DNA from: Paractinoplanes pyxinae
GTDB lineage: Bacteria > Actinomycetota > Actinomycetes > Mycobacteriales > Micromonosporaceae
NCBI RefSeq assembly: GCF_026626335.1
Contig: NZ_JAPNTZ010000028.1
Span: 1-64,000, forward strand
DNA length: 64,000 nucleotides
Direction: 5' to 3'
This document shows positions 34,314-43,502 of the stretch, piece after piece. The stretch's first letter is position 1. Each line of letters opens with the position of its first letter. The notes beneath the pieces were generated by a model. That model made no database searches. It saw only the letters and a program-made list of their open reading frames with translations, and was not told the DNA's origin. A program made the translations under genes and the position numbers.

Positions 34314-35561
34314 TCAAGCATCTGATTTTCGGTGCATTTTGTAGTGCAGCACCAGGAACGGCATTCCATAGAGCGAGAACGCATGCTCGGCGCGCAATTC
34401 GCCGTCTTTTGTGTAGACGTCGAGTTGTTCGGAGAAGCCGTGCACGGCCAGCGTGGTCAGTTCGCGCGTTTCCGGATCGATGTAGGTCAAGTAATGGCCG
34501 GGATGCGGCAGATCGCTACGACTGGTCAGCACCAAACCGCCGCCGGGGCGAGGTTGCGGGATCAGCGTGGCGGTGAAACTGCCTTGCGGCACAGGAAATC
34601 CGACGCTCACATAGCCGCGGCTGTCGTGACGGTATGTCGTGTAGATGCCGACGTAAATCGGCTCGTCGGTGTCGGCGTAGGAGCGGATCCAGCCTCGCAC
34701 CCCGATCAGGTCGGTGCCGTCCGGGGTGATGGTGTCGATGCGACTTTGGACCCCACGTAATGTCTCGCGTTGATTCATCGGCACATTGGCCTGGCCCAGC
34801 GGGCGCGCCACAAAGGTGCGATAAAGCAGATAGCCGGGGCGCACCCACAGCCGCCATTCGGGTGTGATGTCGAGACCGAATCGGGTGGTGTGTTCGTAGA
34901 ATTCGCGGACCAGTGGATCGACCGCCGCGGGATCGAAATCGTCGCCGGCCAGGTCGTCCAGGGAGGCGACGATTCCCACGTCGGGGGTGTCGGCCAGATA
35001 TTTGCCGCCGATCACTTCGGCCAGTTCGCGCACATAGCCGGTTCCGACATATCCCGTACGGGCCTCGAGCGGAACGACGAACGGCAGGTCCTCAGCCGCC
35101 ACCCGCTCCGCCAGCAGGTCGACCTGCGGATCGCGGAACAGCGCCGCCGACACCGCCCGAAAACCGACCACCGCGCTCGCCGCCACCACGGCCGGGCGGG
35201 CATCGCGACGGAACGCCGCCCCGACGGCCGCCCCGACCACCGGGCCGAGCAGCACCTTCTGCGGACGCAGCCCGAGCGCGCCGGCCACGGCCCCGGCGGC
35301 CACACCGACCGTCAACGGACGGGCCCTCACCAGCCGGCCCCCGATCGCCGCCAGCGCCCCGCTCATCACGACCCGCGACCACCACGCCGGAATCTCGCCC
35401 GGTTTTTGCCCGGCCCGGGCGACCGCCTCGGTCACCGCGAGCGCCGCCGCCCCGACCGGAGCACCGCGGCGCCCGGCGATTGCGGCGCCGGCCAGCGCTC
35501 CCACCGCCGCGGCGAACCCGATGCCGCCGGCGCGCTTTCCCCACTCGTCCCGCCGCGTCAT
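34314..35561 (-). CDS. Conserved actinobacterial membrane-associated protein of unknown function
   Basis: 415 residues. The first 150 are Gly/Ala-rich with several short hydrophobic helices and glycine-zipper-like runs ([14 protein letters not shown]). The C-terminal 260 residues form a globular domain with conserved-looking motifs: [30 protein letters not shown] and [13 protein letters not shown]. Similar proteins of unknown role occur in mycobacteria and relatives, from memory. No enzyme motif is visible. Confidence 0.8.
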   Translation of the reverse strand: MTRRDEWGKRAGGIGFAAAVGALAGAAIAGRRGAPVGAAALAVTEAVARAGQKPGEIPAWWSRVVMSGALAAIGGRLVRARPLTVGVAAGAVAGALGLRPQKVLLGPVVGAAVGAAFRRDARPAVVAASAVVGFRAVSAALFRDPQVDLLAERVAAEDLPFVVPLEARTGYVGTGYVRELAEVIGGKYLADTPDVGIVASLDDLAGDDFDPAAVDPLVREFYEHTTRFGLDITPEWRLWVRPGYLLYRTFVARPLGQANVPMNQRETLRGVQSRIDTITPDGTDLIGVRGWIRSYADTDEPIYVGIYTTYRHDSRGYVSVGFPVPQGSFTATLIPQPRPGGGLVLTSRSDLPHPGHYLTYIDPETRELTTLAVHGFSEQLDVYTKDGELRAEHAFSLYGMPFLVLHYKMHRKSDA

Positions 35562-35822
35562 GAGCGCACGCTAACAAGCCCACCGCCTCGGCGTCGCGGT
35601 GCGTCCAGGTGTCCGGCGAGCGCGGTTCGGCGCACGGAAAACGGGCATGGAGTGAAGAAGGTCGGTCATCGGTGATCCGGTGTGGCGGGCTCCCCGCCGC
35701 ACTCCGTCGCGGCCGCGATGCCCGTGACGTGCACAAGATCCCTGAGCTCGGTCGCCGGTGACCCGGACCGACCAATGCGATGCTGTGGGTATCCCCGTTC
35801 CACTGCCGGGAGGAAGACCACC

Positions 35823-37304
35823 ATGCTGCCCCTCAACGCCGAGACCCTGTCCCAGCTGCCCGCCGGCCTGGCCGTGCCCTCGTACGATCGCGGGGCCCTG
35901 CGCACCGGCATCGTTCACTTCGGGGTCGGTGGTTTCCACCGGGCCCACCAGGCGATGTATCTGGACCGCCTGATGAACGACGGCAAGGCCCTCGACTGGG
36001 CCATCTGCGGGGTCGGGGTGATGCCGGCCGACCGGCGGATGCAGCAGGTGCTCGACGCCCAGAACGGCCTGTACACGCTGGTGGTGAAGGCGCCCGACGG
36101 GTCGCTGGACGCCCGGGTGATCGGCTCGATCAAGGAGTACCTGTTCGCGCCGGACGACCCGGACGCGGTGATCGAGAAGATGGCCTCGCCCGAGATCCGG
36201 ATCGTGTCGCTCACGGTCACCGAGGGCGGCTACAACTTCAACGCGGTCACCGGCGAGTTCATGGCCGACAACAAGGACGTGCAGCACGACCTGGCGTTGC
36301 CCAATGAACCCCGTACAACGTTCGGCCTGATCACCGCGGCCATCGAGCGCCGTCGCGACCGCGGCCTGCCCGCCTTCACGATCATGAGCTGCGACAACAT
36401 CCAGGGCAACGGCGACGCGGCCCGGCGCAGTTTCGTCGCGTTCGCCTCGCTGCGCGATCCGGCCCTGGCTGCGTACGTGGAAGAGAACGTGCGTTTTCCG
36501 AACAGCATGGTCGACCGGATAACCCCGGTGACCACCGACGACGATCGCGACGAGGTCCGCAAGCACTTCGGTGTCGACGACGGCTGGCCGGTGGTGTGCG
36601 AGCCGTTCACCCAGTGGGCGCTGGAGGACAGCTTCGGCGCCGGCCGCCCGGCCTGGGAAGAGGCCGGCGTGCAGGTGGTGCCGGACGTCGAACCGTACGA
36701 GCTGATGAAGTTGCGCCTGCTCAACGCCTCGCACCAGGCGCTGTGCTACTTCGGCTACCTGTCCGGCTACCGCCTTGTGCACGACGTGGCCCGCGACCCG
36801 GCATTCGCGCGGTTCCTGCTGGCGTACATGAAACGCGAAGCGGAACCGACGCTGGAGCCCGTCCCCGGCATCAACCTGGACGAGTACCAGCACCAGCTGA
36901 TCGAGCGCTTCTCGAACGACCAGGTCAAGGACACGGTGGCCCGGCTGTGCGCGGAGAGCTCCGACCGCATCCCGAAGTGGCTGCTCCCGGTGATCCGCAA
37001 GAACCTGGAGACCGGCGGCGAGATCCGACTGTCGACGGCCGTGGTCGCGTCGTGGGCCCGCTACGACGAGGGCACCGACGAGCAGGGCAACCCGATCGAG
37101 ATCGTCGACCGCCTCCGCGACGAGCTGAACGCCATCGCCTTGACCCAGCGCGAGAACTTGACGGCTTTCATCGAGAACCGCGAACTCTTCGGCGACCTGG
37201 CCACCGACGAGCGTTTCGTCAAGGCCTATACCGAGGTCCTGAACAGCCTCCACACCCGCGGAGCCAAGGCAACGCTCGAAGCCTTGGTGTCGGAAACCGT
37301 ATAA
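35823..37304 (+). CDS. Mannitol dehydrogenase family protein (long-chain polyol dehydrogenase)
   Basis: 493 residues. The ATG at 35823 follows GGGAGGAAG. The N-terminal NAD-binding motif is G-V-G-G-F-H-R-A-H, and the catalytic signature K-L-R-L-L-N-A-S-H-Q carries Lys, Asn and His at the expected spacing. It oxidises a polyol such as mannitol or arabitol, or the related uronate substrates, with NAD(P). It could feed hexoses to central metabolism, but no sugar transporter is adjacent. Confidence 0.92.
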   Translation: MLPLNAETLSQLPAGLAVPSYDRGALRTGIVHFGVGGFHRAHQAMYLDRLMNDGKALDWAICGVGVMPADRRMQQVLDAQNGLYTLVVKAPDGSLDARVIGSIKEYLFAPDDPDAVIEKMASPEIRIVSLTVTEGGYNFNAVTGEFMADNKDVQHDLALPNEPRTTFGLITAAIERRRDRGLPAFTIMSCDNIQGNGDAARRSFVAFASLRDPALAAYVEENVRFPNSMVDRITPVTTDDDRDEVRKHFGVDDGWPVVCEPFTQWALEDSFGAGRPAWEEAGVQVVPDVEPYELMKLRLLNASHQALCYFGYLSGYRLVHDVARDPAFARFLLAYMKREAEPTLEPVPGINLDEYQHQLIERFSNDQVKDTVARLCAESSDRIPKWLLPVIRKNLETGGEIRLSTAVVASWARYDEGTDEQGNPIEIVDRLRDELNAIALTQRENLTAFIENRELFGDLATDERFVKAYTEVLNSLHTRGAKATLEALVSETV

Positions 37305-37421
37305 CTGTTCCACCCGACGGAGGGGTTTCGCGGCGGACGAGGCGCTGCCACCATGGCGCGATTCGACCCGCCGCGTCCCTTCCACCCGGCCGGGGCGCCC
37401 GTCTGAACGGACGCGCACCGC

Positions 37422-38256
37422 ATGATCCCCTCCGTCGTCGCTCGCAAGGGCACCGCAACCAACGCTCAAGACCGGCGCTGGGTCATCCGCTGGGGAACGA
37501 TCCTGGCCATCGTCGCCTTCGGCTTGCCGGTGGTGTTGTGGACCTTCTTCAACGGAACGAAAGAGATCTTCGTTTACGCCGGCACGGTCTTGACCGTGCT
37601 GGTCGCGTTCATCGCTCACACTTTGACGCGCCAGTCGAACGAAGGCCTCAAACTTGACGCAGCCATGCGCGCCGGGGCTCTCTTCTCGACTAAAGAAAAC
37701 ACCACGGTCGATCCCGCCACGGCCGCATCGGGCTTGATGGCTCTGACCCGCCTCGGCCAGGCCGAACTGGCCGTCGCATTACTCGTCGACTTGTGGTCCG
37801 AGGGCAAGGACCGGGTATCCGACGAGACCGCCATCCTGGTCATTGACGCCGCCTTGCGACAGGAGGAGCAGCCGAACGCGCGCCTGGTGGCAGCCGAACT
37901 TCTGTGCCGCAACGCCCACCACCTCAACCCCTGCCAGTCGCTGCACTGGCCGAGTGTGCTCGACGGTCAATGGAATCCGAACTTCGGCCCGCGGCGACGG
38001 ATGCGTGGCCACCCTCCTCGCAGCGATCGTGCCCAGCCTGCAGAAGTTCGGGTACACCGACTTTATGCAAGGCGATCAGTAAGTGTTGCTGGCGCAGCTC
38101 GAGAAGGCGGCCGCCACCGCACACCGCAAGCAGGATCTGTTCCTGGCCAAGCTCGTCGACTGCGAGGCGGCTCATCTCAAGAACTGGGCCAGCTTGTGCA
38201 ACAAGATCCGCGACTTCCGCGGCTGCCTTGCGGCGGCCGTGCAGCAGTCCAACTGA
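37422..38256 (+). pseudogene. Broken two-helix membrane protein gene
   Basis: From the ATG at 37422 the frame encodes two membrane helices (about 21-45 and 50-68) and a helical cytosolic part (K-L-D-A-A-M-R-A-G-A-L-F, then V-A-A-E-L-L-C-R-N). Coding signal leaves this frame near 37980-38000. It resumes in the +1 frame as A-T-L-L-A-A-I-V-P-S-L-Q-K-F-G-Y, then hits TAA at 38080-38082. The same frame continues as credible protein (L-E-K-A-A-A-T-A-H-R-K-Q-D-L-F) to TGA at 38256. One frameshift and one nonsense codon, or assembly errors, explain this. Family unknown. Confidence 0.6.
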
Positions 38257-38265
38257 TCGCGGACT

Positions 38266-38967
38266 CTAGTGGGCCACTCGGCGGCCCAGGCCGGGGCGCA
38301 GGCGTTCGGGGACGGCCCACTGCACGGCTCGGTTCAGGACCTCGCGGGCCATGATGACCACGCACGTGATGCCGTTGAAGAACGAGGCGGTCACGTCGGT
38401 CGGGTGGTGCATGCCGCGGTACAGCCGGGCCGTGGCCACGCCGATCGGGATGAGGACCAGCAGCCAGATGAGGCGCTTCGCCCACGTGCGCTTCAAAAGG
38501 GTGAAGAACAGCACGGCCATGCCGACGTAGAGGGCGACCGCAGCCGAGGTGTGCCCCGACGGGAAGCTCGAGGTGGGCGGCGAGTCGTCCATGCGGTGCA
38601 CGGCCGGCCGGTCGCGGTTGATCACCAGGGTGGTGAAGAAGAAGACCAGCGCCTGGGCCATCACACCGAGGCAGAGGAACAGCGGCTCGCGCCAGCGGTG
38701 CAGCTTGAGGTACACGATGGCGGCGACCACGCCGGTCACCGCGATGATGACCGGGGTGCTGCCGATCAGGCTGACGATCTCGCTGATCACGTTGAGCGGC
38801 CCGTCGCGGTTGGCCTCGAACGAGCGGTTGACGTCGTCCTCGACGGTGAGCGGCCACGCATGGTCGACCACCCGGGTCACCAGCAGGCCGAGGCCGACCA
38901 TAACTCCGAAAAGCACGGTCACCGGAAGCAGCAGACGCTTGGCGATTTGCGCGATCAGCGGGGGCAT
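38266..38967 (-). CDS. PAP2-family membrane phosphatase
   Basis: 233 residues, about six membrane helices. The three phosphatase motifs are present: N-R-D-R-P, S-F-P-S-G-H-T-S-A and A-R-L-Y-R-G-M-H-H-P-T-D. Such enzymes dephosphorylate lipid phosphates such as phosphatidic acid or undecaprenyl pyrophosphate, with the active site facing outward. It lies 31 bases after a second PAP2 gene on the same strand; the two are probably co-transcribed but not close copies. Confidence 0.9.
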   Translation of the reverse strand: MPPLIAQIAKRLLLPVTVLFGVMVGLGLLVTRVVDHAWPLTVEDDVNRSFEANRDGPLNVISEIVSLIGSTPVIIAVTGVVAAIVYLKLHRWREPLFLCLGVMAQALVFFFTTLVINRDRPAVHRMDDSPPTSSFPSGHTSAAVALYVGMAVLFFTLLKRTWAKRLIWLLVLIPIGVATARLYRGMHHPTDVTASFFNGITCVVIMAREVLNRAVQWAVPERLRPGLGRRVAH

Positions 38968-38998
38968 GTCGGCGCTGTCTACCCAATCACGCCGATCG

Positions 38999-39697
38999 CT
39001 ATTCCTCCGTTGTGCGCGCTCCCACCAGATCGGGCTGCCGGCGCCGCCGCACGGCGAACGCGGCCATGGTCGCCGCCACCACGATCAGCCCGAGCAGCCA
39101 CCCGGCGAGCACATCGCTCAGCCAGTGCACACCCAGCCCGATCCGGAACAATCCCGTCACCGCCGGAACGATCAGACCACCGGCCATCAGCCATTTGCGC
39201 AGTCGAGGCCGCCGCCGATTCATCGGAAGCAGCACGGCCAGCACGACGGCCGCCCCGAGCGCATTGTTCAGCGCATGCCCCGACGGGAACGAATACCCGA
39301 CCGCCGTGGCCACCGGATCGAGAAACGACGGCCGATCCCTTTCAAAAACCAATTTCAGCAGTACGCCCAACAGGCCGCCAGCCGCCATCGTGATACCCAC
39401 CCACCAGGCCAACGACCGAGCCCCCTGCCGCGCCAGCCAGACAAGAAGCGCAAGGGCGGCCACCCGCCAGGTCCACGGGTCGAAAACCAGGCACCACGTA
39501 CGCATGAAGTCGACCAGCCCCGGCCGGCCCGACGAGAAGTCGTGCACCGCGACGCTGACGTCCTCATCCAGCCGGTGCAGCCAGTCCACTCCGCCCACGA
39601 CCATGGCCGTGATCACCGTGAATGGCACGAGCAGCACAACGGTCCCGGCGGCCGCGCCCGCCAGCCGCACCTCCAGCTCCCGCTCCTCGTCCCGCAT
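38999..39697 (-). CDS. PAP2-family membrane phosphatase
   Basis: 232 residues with about six helices. Phosphatase motifs are K-L-V-F-E-R-D-R-P, S-F-P-S-G-H-A-L-N and F-R-I-G-L-G-V-H-W-L-S-D. TATAGC lies 8 bases upstream of the ATG on the minus strand, suggesting a near-leaderless transcript. First gene of a two-PAP2 unit. The C terminus is Arg-rich and cytoplasmic. Confidence 0.9.
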   Translation of the reverse strand: MRDEERELEVRLAGAAAGTVVLLVPFTVITAMVVGGVDWLHRLDEDVSVAVHDFSSGRPGLVDFMRTWCLVFDPWTWRVAALALLVWLARQGARSLAWWVGITMAAGGLLGVLLKLVFERDRPSFLDPVATAVGYSFPSGHALNNALGAAVVLAVLLPMNRRRPRLRKWLMAGGLIVPAVTGLFRIGLGVHWLSDVLAGWLLGLIVVAATMAAFAVRRRRQPDLVGARTTEE

Positions 39698-39847
39698 GGC
39701 GACAAGCTATACCCGCTGGTTCACCTCTGATACATGTTCCGTTCACTCCGCTCCGCCCGGTCGGATCGAGGACGGAGGCAAGCTCCCGGCACCCCGGCCT
39801 GCTTCCCTGGCGGCAGCCCATCCCGGGCACCGACCACGGGGAGAATC

Positions 39848-40304
39848 ATGACGACCTCGCCGAGGCACTCTCGCCCGCACCCGCCGGCGGCCGCGCCGGC
39901 CATCAGTAGTTCACGATTCTCAACGGCTTCTCGCAGCGGGTCCTGACCGCCAACCCGTTCCTGACCGGCAACGGCAGCAATGTGGTGCTGAGACTGAACA
40001 ACTCCGTCCCGAGCGTTCGCTAAGCAACGGCTACAACTACCTGATCAACCAGAAGCCGGGACTCTGCCTTAACGCCGACAACAGCCGCGGAACCTATCCC
40101 GAGGGCGCTCCGGTGCAGCTGTGGACAGTGTCGCGGACAGCCGTCTCCACCATCGCGTGGAAGGGCTTGGGCGCGTTTCCTCGGATCCGGCTCTACACCC
40201 TCGCCAACCGGCGCATGTTCCTCGACGCCGACGCGCTCCACGGGCCGCCCGACGGCGCCGAGACTCGGATGATGGACTTCACCACCGCGACCAACCAGGA
40301 ATGA
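39848..40304 (+). pseudogene. Decayed secreted ricin-type (beta-trefoil) lectin gene
   Basis: Three pieces are recognisable. An N-terminal part reads through TAG (39907-39909) where Tyr is expected, before F-T-I-L-N-G-F-S-Q-R-V-L-T-A-N. That frame ends at TAA 40021-40023. The next frame continues with L-I-N-Q-K-P-G-L-C-L-N-A-D-N-S and G-A-P-V-Q-L-W-T, then L-A-N-R-R-M-F-L-D-A-D to TGA at 40304. The G-L-C-L and Q-L-W patterns are those of RICIN lectin repeats. One stop and one frameshift mean no full protein can be made. Confidence 0.6.
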
Positions 40305-40370
40305 AACTTCGACCCCGTTCCCGAGCCCTCCGCCATCTCAAGGCCCCGGCCGGCTCTGACCCGCAGTGGG

Positions 40371-41729
40371 TCAGCCCAGAGAGCTGAGGCCGGCCAGAAT
40401 CAAGGCAGGCTCGGGGTGGGCGGCGCCGTCGGGCCGTACGTCGGCGAAGCGGACCACGCCCGAGCGGTCAGCGATGACGACAGCCGGGAACGGCAGCACC
40501 GAGCGGCCCGCGCCCAGCAGCTTGTCGGCGCCCGGGGCGTGGAAGCCCAGGTTGAACGCGTTGATCAGCTGGTTGCGGGGGTCGGCGGCCACGAAGTAGC
40601 TCAGGTCATGGCGGCGCTTGATGTCGACCAGACGGGCCGGAATCTGCGGGCTGATCGCGACCAGGTGGGCGTCCGTCCCGGCCAGGGCGGGCGCCAGCCG
40701 GTGTTCGTAGCCGGCGAGGGCGGCGTTGGCAGGCTCGCTCGACGCGTACGGGAAGAAGACCAGCACAATCGGCCCGGTCTGCCGCAGGCGGTCGAGGTGG
40801 ATGGGGCCGAGGTCAGCCTCGATCAACGACACGGAGGGCAACCGAGCGCCCGGCTTGACCATGCGGTCCCAGACGTCGTCCCGATCGAGCGCGTTCAACG
40901 GAAGACCGCGCGATTCCACCAGCCGGGAACCCGAGCCACGACCTCGTCCATCCGAACGAGATCCCCCGACGGCGCGCTCGGCCCGAACCGCCCAGGCGGG
41001 CGCGCCGACCGCGGCCAGCGATCCGGCCGGCCCGGCCGAAGCACCCGAAGCACCCCGCGCAGCCACGGCAGGCGAACCACCCAGCCCAGTCGAAGCACCC
41101 CGCGCGGCCACGGCAGGCGAACCACCCAGCCCGGTCGAGGCACCCCGCGCGGCCACGGCAGGCGAACTGCCCGGCCCAGTCGAAGCAGCCGAAGCGGCCC
41201 GCCCAGCCACGGCCGGCAAACCGGCCGACTCCGTCGAAGCATCCGAATCCGTCCGCGCAGCCACGGCCGGCGAACCGGCCAGCCCGGTCGAAGCACCCCG
41301 CGCGGCCACGGCCGGCGAACTGCCCGGCCTGTTCGCAGCAGCCGAAGCGGCCCGCGCAGCCACGGCCGACGAACCAGCCGACCCCGTCGAAGCATCCGAA
41401 CCCGTCCGCGCAGCCACGGCAGGCGAACCGCCCAGCCCGATCGAAGCGCCCGAAACGGCCCGCGCAGCCACAGCCAGCGAACCGGCCGGTCCGGTCGAAA
41501 CACCCGAACCCGTCCGCGTGGTCACGGCCGACGAACCGACCCGTGCACCCGCAGCGGCCGATCCCCCGCGCGCGGCGGAAGAGCCCGGACGCGGGGCCGC
41601 ATCCGGTGAGTCGGGCCGCCCGGTTGCCGCACCTGAGCGGGTCCGTGCCGGCAGGGGGCAGGCGGCGGCGTCCTCCAGTGCGAGATGCCGGGTGCCGGTT
41701 GGGTTGGCGCTGTTCGCGGCTGTGGTCAT
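40371..41729 (-). CDS. Peroxiredoxin-like protein lacking catalytic cysteines, with expanded repeat N terminus
   Basis: 452 residues from the ATG at 41729, which follows AGGAGG by 8 bases. Residues about 60-245 are an Ala/Gly/Ser repeat region built from variants of P-A-V-A-A-R-G-A-S-T-G-L-G-G-S. The C-terminal 180 residues are a thioredoxin-fold redoxin: I-V-L-V-F-F-P-Y-A, L-V-A-I-S-P-Q-I-P, and F-V-A-A-D-P-R-N-Q-L. Where peroxiredoxins have W-C-P-Y-C this protein reads A-S-S-E-P-A-N, so it has no peroxidatic or resolving Cys. A peroxidase role is therefore doubtful; a scaffold or binding role is possible. Confidence 0.75.
   Translation of the reverse strand: MTTAANSANPTGTRHLALEDAAACPLPARTRSGAATGRPDSPDAAPRPGSSAARGGSAAAGARVGSSAVTTRTGSGVSTGPAGSLAVAARAVSGASIGLGGSPAVAARTGSDASTGSAGSSAVAARAASAAANRPGSSPAVAARGASTGLAGSPAVAARTDSDASTESAGLPAVAGRAASAASTGPGSSPAVAARGASTGLGGSPAVAARGASTGLGGSPAVAARGASGASAGPAGSLAAVGAPAWAVRAERAVGGSRSDGRGRGSGSRLVESRGLPLNALDRDDVWDRMVKPGARLPSVSLIEADLGPIHLDRLRQTGPIVLVFFPYASSEPANAALAGYEHRLAPALAGTDAHLVAISPQIPARLVDIKRRHDLSYFVAADPRNQLINAFNLGFHAPGADKLLGAGRSVLPFPAVVIADRSGVVRFADVRPDGAAHPEPALILAGLSSLG
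41000..41540. repeat. In-frame degenerate repeats in the redoxin gene
   Basis: Variants of GCAGCCACGGC(A/C)GGCGAACC recur about a dozen times, at intervals of about 45-60 bases. All spacings preserve the minus-strand frame, giving P-A-V-A-A-R repeats. The opposite strand also stays open, a by-product of the composition. Confidence 0.7.
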
Positions 41730-41831
41730 CGCTCCCACCTCCTCTAAAATCTATTTTGCCGGTAGGAGATGGAGCCTATCGCAGTTCGGCCCCGGCGAGG
41801 TCACACGGGGGTGAACAGGCAGCGACAATCG
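41730..41831. promoter_or_regulatory. Promoter region of the redoxin-like gene
   Basis: A short AT-rich island (AAAATCTATTTT at 41747-41758 on the plus strand) immediately precedes the AGGAGG ribosome site of the leftward redoxin gene. The remaining bases up to the MFS stop codon at 41832 show no further structure that I can see. Confidence 0.45.
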
Positions 41832-43394
41832 TCACTCTCGGCGACCGGATGGCGTTGTCAGTCGCTCGGACTCTTGGGCCGGCCTGGGCGACAAAACCGG
41901 CACGACCATATCGGACGGATCGGCGGCAATCGCATCGGCTCCTCGCAAGGTGGGCCACAGCACCCGGAATGCCAGCACCGCGGCCACGGCCACCAGCGCG
42001 GCGGCCACCAGCATCAGCAGGGCGAAGGCGAAACCGTACGCGTCATCGGCTCGCTGCGCCACGGCCGAGCCGGCCGCGGCCGCGTCCATCAGCGTGCCGT
42101 CCGCCGGCAGACCCGGCACTCCGGCCATGCCGTTGCGGTAGGCGGCCACGACCACTGAACCCAGGACCGCGATACCGATGGCCCCGCCCAGTTCGGCGCC
42201 CGTCTCGGTGACGGCCGCGGCCATGCCGGCGCGCGACGACCGTACGGAGGAAACCACCAGGTCGGTGGTGAGCGTGTAGACCGGCGCGAGGCCCAGCCCG
42301 CCGATGACCATGCCCGCCACCAGCGCGGGCAGACCACCTCCGTACGGTGTGAAAGCCATCAACCCATGACCCGCAGCCATCACGACCGCGCCGACGGCGA
42401 CCACGCGGCCGGCCGGGAACCAGCGCACGAGCATCGGCCCGACCAGCGACGCCAGCAGGAATGCGCCCACCGACGGCAGTGCCCAGAGCCCGCCCTGCAG
42501 TGGCGACAAGTCGAGCACGATCTGTAGGTACTGCACGATCGCCAGTTGCGTTCCGTACAGGACGAAGAATGACAGCGCATTGGCGACCAGCGCGACCCGC
42601 ACCCGGCCGTCGCGGAACATGGTGAGGTCGAGGAGCGGGTTGGCGATCGTCCGCTGGCGGCGCAGGAACAGCGCCAGGACGACTCCGGCCAGCACGACCG
42701 CCAGCAACGGCACGGCATCCCAGCCCTCGGCGGCGAGGCGCTTGATCCCGTACACAAGAATCAGTACCCCGGCCAGGCTGAGCACCGCCCCGCCGAGGTC
42801 GAAGCCGCGGGCCGAGCTGTCGCGGGCCTCGGGCAGCAGGGCCGGGCCGAGCACCACCAGCAGCAGGGTCGCGGGCACGGCCAGCAGAAAGACCGAGCCC
42901 CACCAGAAGTGTTCGAGCATGACGCCGCCGATCAGCGGCGCGGCCAGACCGCCCAGCGAGAACGACGCGCTCCAGACGCCGAGCGCGATCCCCCGCTGCC
43001 GCGCGTCGGCGAACATGGCCCGGATCAGCGCCAGCGTCGACGGCATCAACGACGCGCCGGCCAGACCCATCAGCACGCGAGCCGCGATCAGCAGTTCCGG
43101 GCTGGTGGCGAACGCCGCGAGTACGGATGACAGGGCGAAAGCGCCGGAGCCGGCGAGCAGCAGGCGGCGGCGTCCGATGCGGTCGCCGAGCACGCCCATC
43201 GCGATCAGGAAGCCGGCCACGACGAAGACGTAGCTGTCCATGATCCACAGAAGCTGCACCGCGCTGGGCTGCAGGTCGGCCGCCAGCTGGGGCGCGGCCA
43301 TGTTGAGCACCTCGGCGTCGAGCGACACCAGCAGACAGGGCAGCGCGAGCACCGCCAACCCGATCCATTCCCGTGCGCCGGCCGTCGCACGCAT
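41832..43394 (-). CDS. MFS drug-efflux transporter, DHA2 (14-helix) family
   Basis: 520 residues with about 14 membrane helices. Motif A is G-V-L-G-D-R-I-G-R-R-R, and the antiporter motif region G-V-W-S-A-S-F-S-L-G-G-L-A-A-P-L-I-G-G is typical of QacA/SmvA-type H+ antiporters. L-D-A-E-V-L-N-M-A in helix 1 matches cation-drug exporters. It is divergent from a CGNR regulator with shared CGTTACG operators, so it is probably induced by its substrate through that regulator. Confidence 0.92.
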   Translation of the reverse strand: MRATAGAREWIGLAVLALPCLLVSLDAEVLNMAAPQLAADLQPSAVQLLWIMDSYVFVVAGFLIAMGVLGDRIGRRRLLLAGSGAFALSSVLAAFATSPELLIAARVLMGLAGASLMPSTLALIRAMFADARQRGIALGVWSASFSLGGLAAPLIGGVMLEHFWWGSVFLLAVPATLLLVVLGPALLPEARDSSARGFDLGGAVLSLAGVLILVYGIKRLAAEGWDAVPLLAVVLAGVVLALFLRRQRTIANPLLDLTMFRDGRVRVALVANALSFFVLYGTQLAIVQYLQIVLDLSPLQGGLWALPSVGAFLLASLVGPMLVRWFPAGRVVAVGAVVMAAGHGLMAFTPYGGGLPALVAGMVIGGLGLAPVYTLTTDLVVSSVRSSRAGMAAAVTETGAELGGAIGIAVLGSVVVAAYRNGMAGVPGLPADGTLMDAAAAGSAVAQRADDAYGFAFALLMLVAAALVAVAAVLAFRVLWPTLRGADAIAADPSDMVVPVLSPRPAQESERLTTPSGRRE

Positions 43395-43414
43395 GACTCC
43401 ACACCCTCTCCAGA

Positions 43415-43494
43415 CGTAACGCGATGAAGACCCTCATGACGTTACGGTCGCGGCGGACCAAGCGCAACGCGAAAACCCGCCTCATTGCGTTACG
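43415..43494. promoter_or_regulatory. Operator cluster shared by MFS exporter and CGNR regulator
   Basis: Inverted CGTAACG (43415-43421) and CGTTACG (43440-43446), GCGCAACGC (43462-43470), and CGTTACG again (43488-43494) make four related half-sites. Longer arms CGTAACGCGATGAAG and CCTCATTGCGTTACG are near-complementary. The last half-site contains TACGCT (43491-43496), a -10 box lying 6 bases before the GTG start of the regulator gene. A regulator bound here would block both promoters. Confidence 0.65.
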
Positions 43495-43502
43495 CTGATC
43501 CC

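Noticed and set aside
33992-34576. Open frame (194 codons) beginning M-T-L-M-L-I-D-W over the palindrome
   Set aside because: No ribosome site and no family; the last 260 bases are antisense to a well-supported gene, and codon bias is poor.
40726-41814. Long plus-strand frame across the redoxin repeats (Ala/Pro/Glu repeats)
   Set aside because: It mirrors the minus-strand repeats. The minus strand has AGGAGG, an AT-rich promoter and a recognisable redoxin domain.
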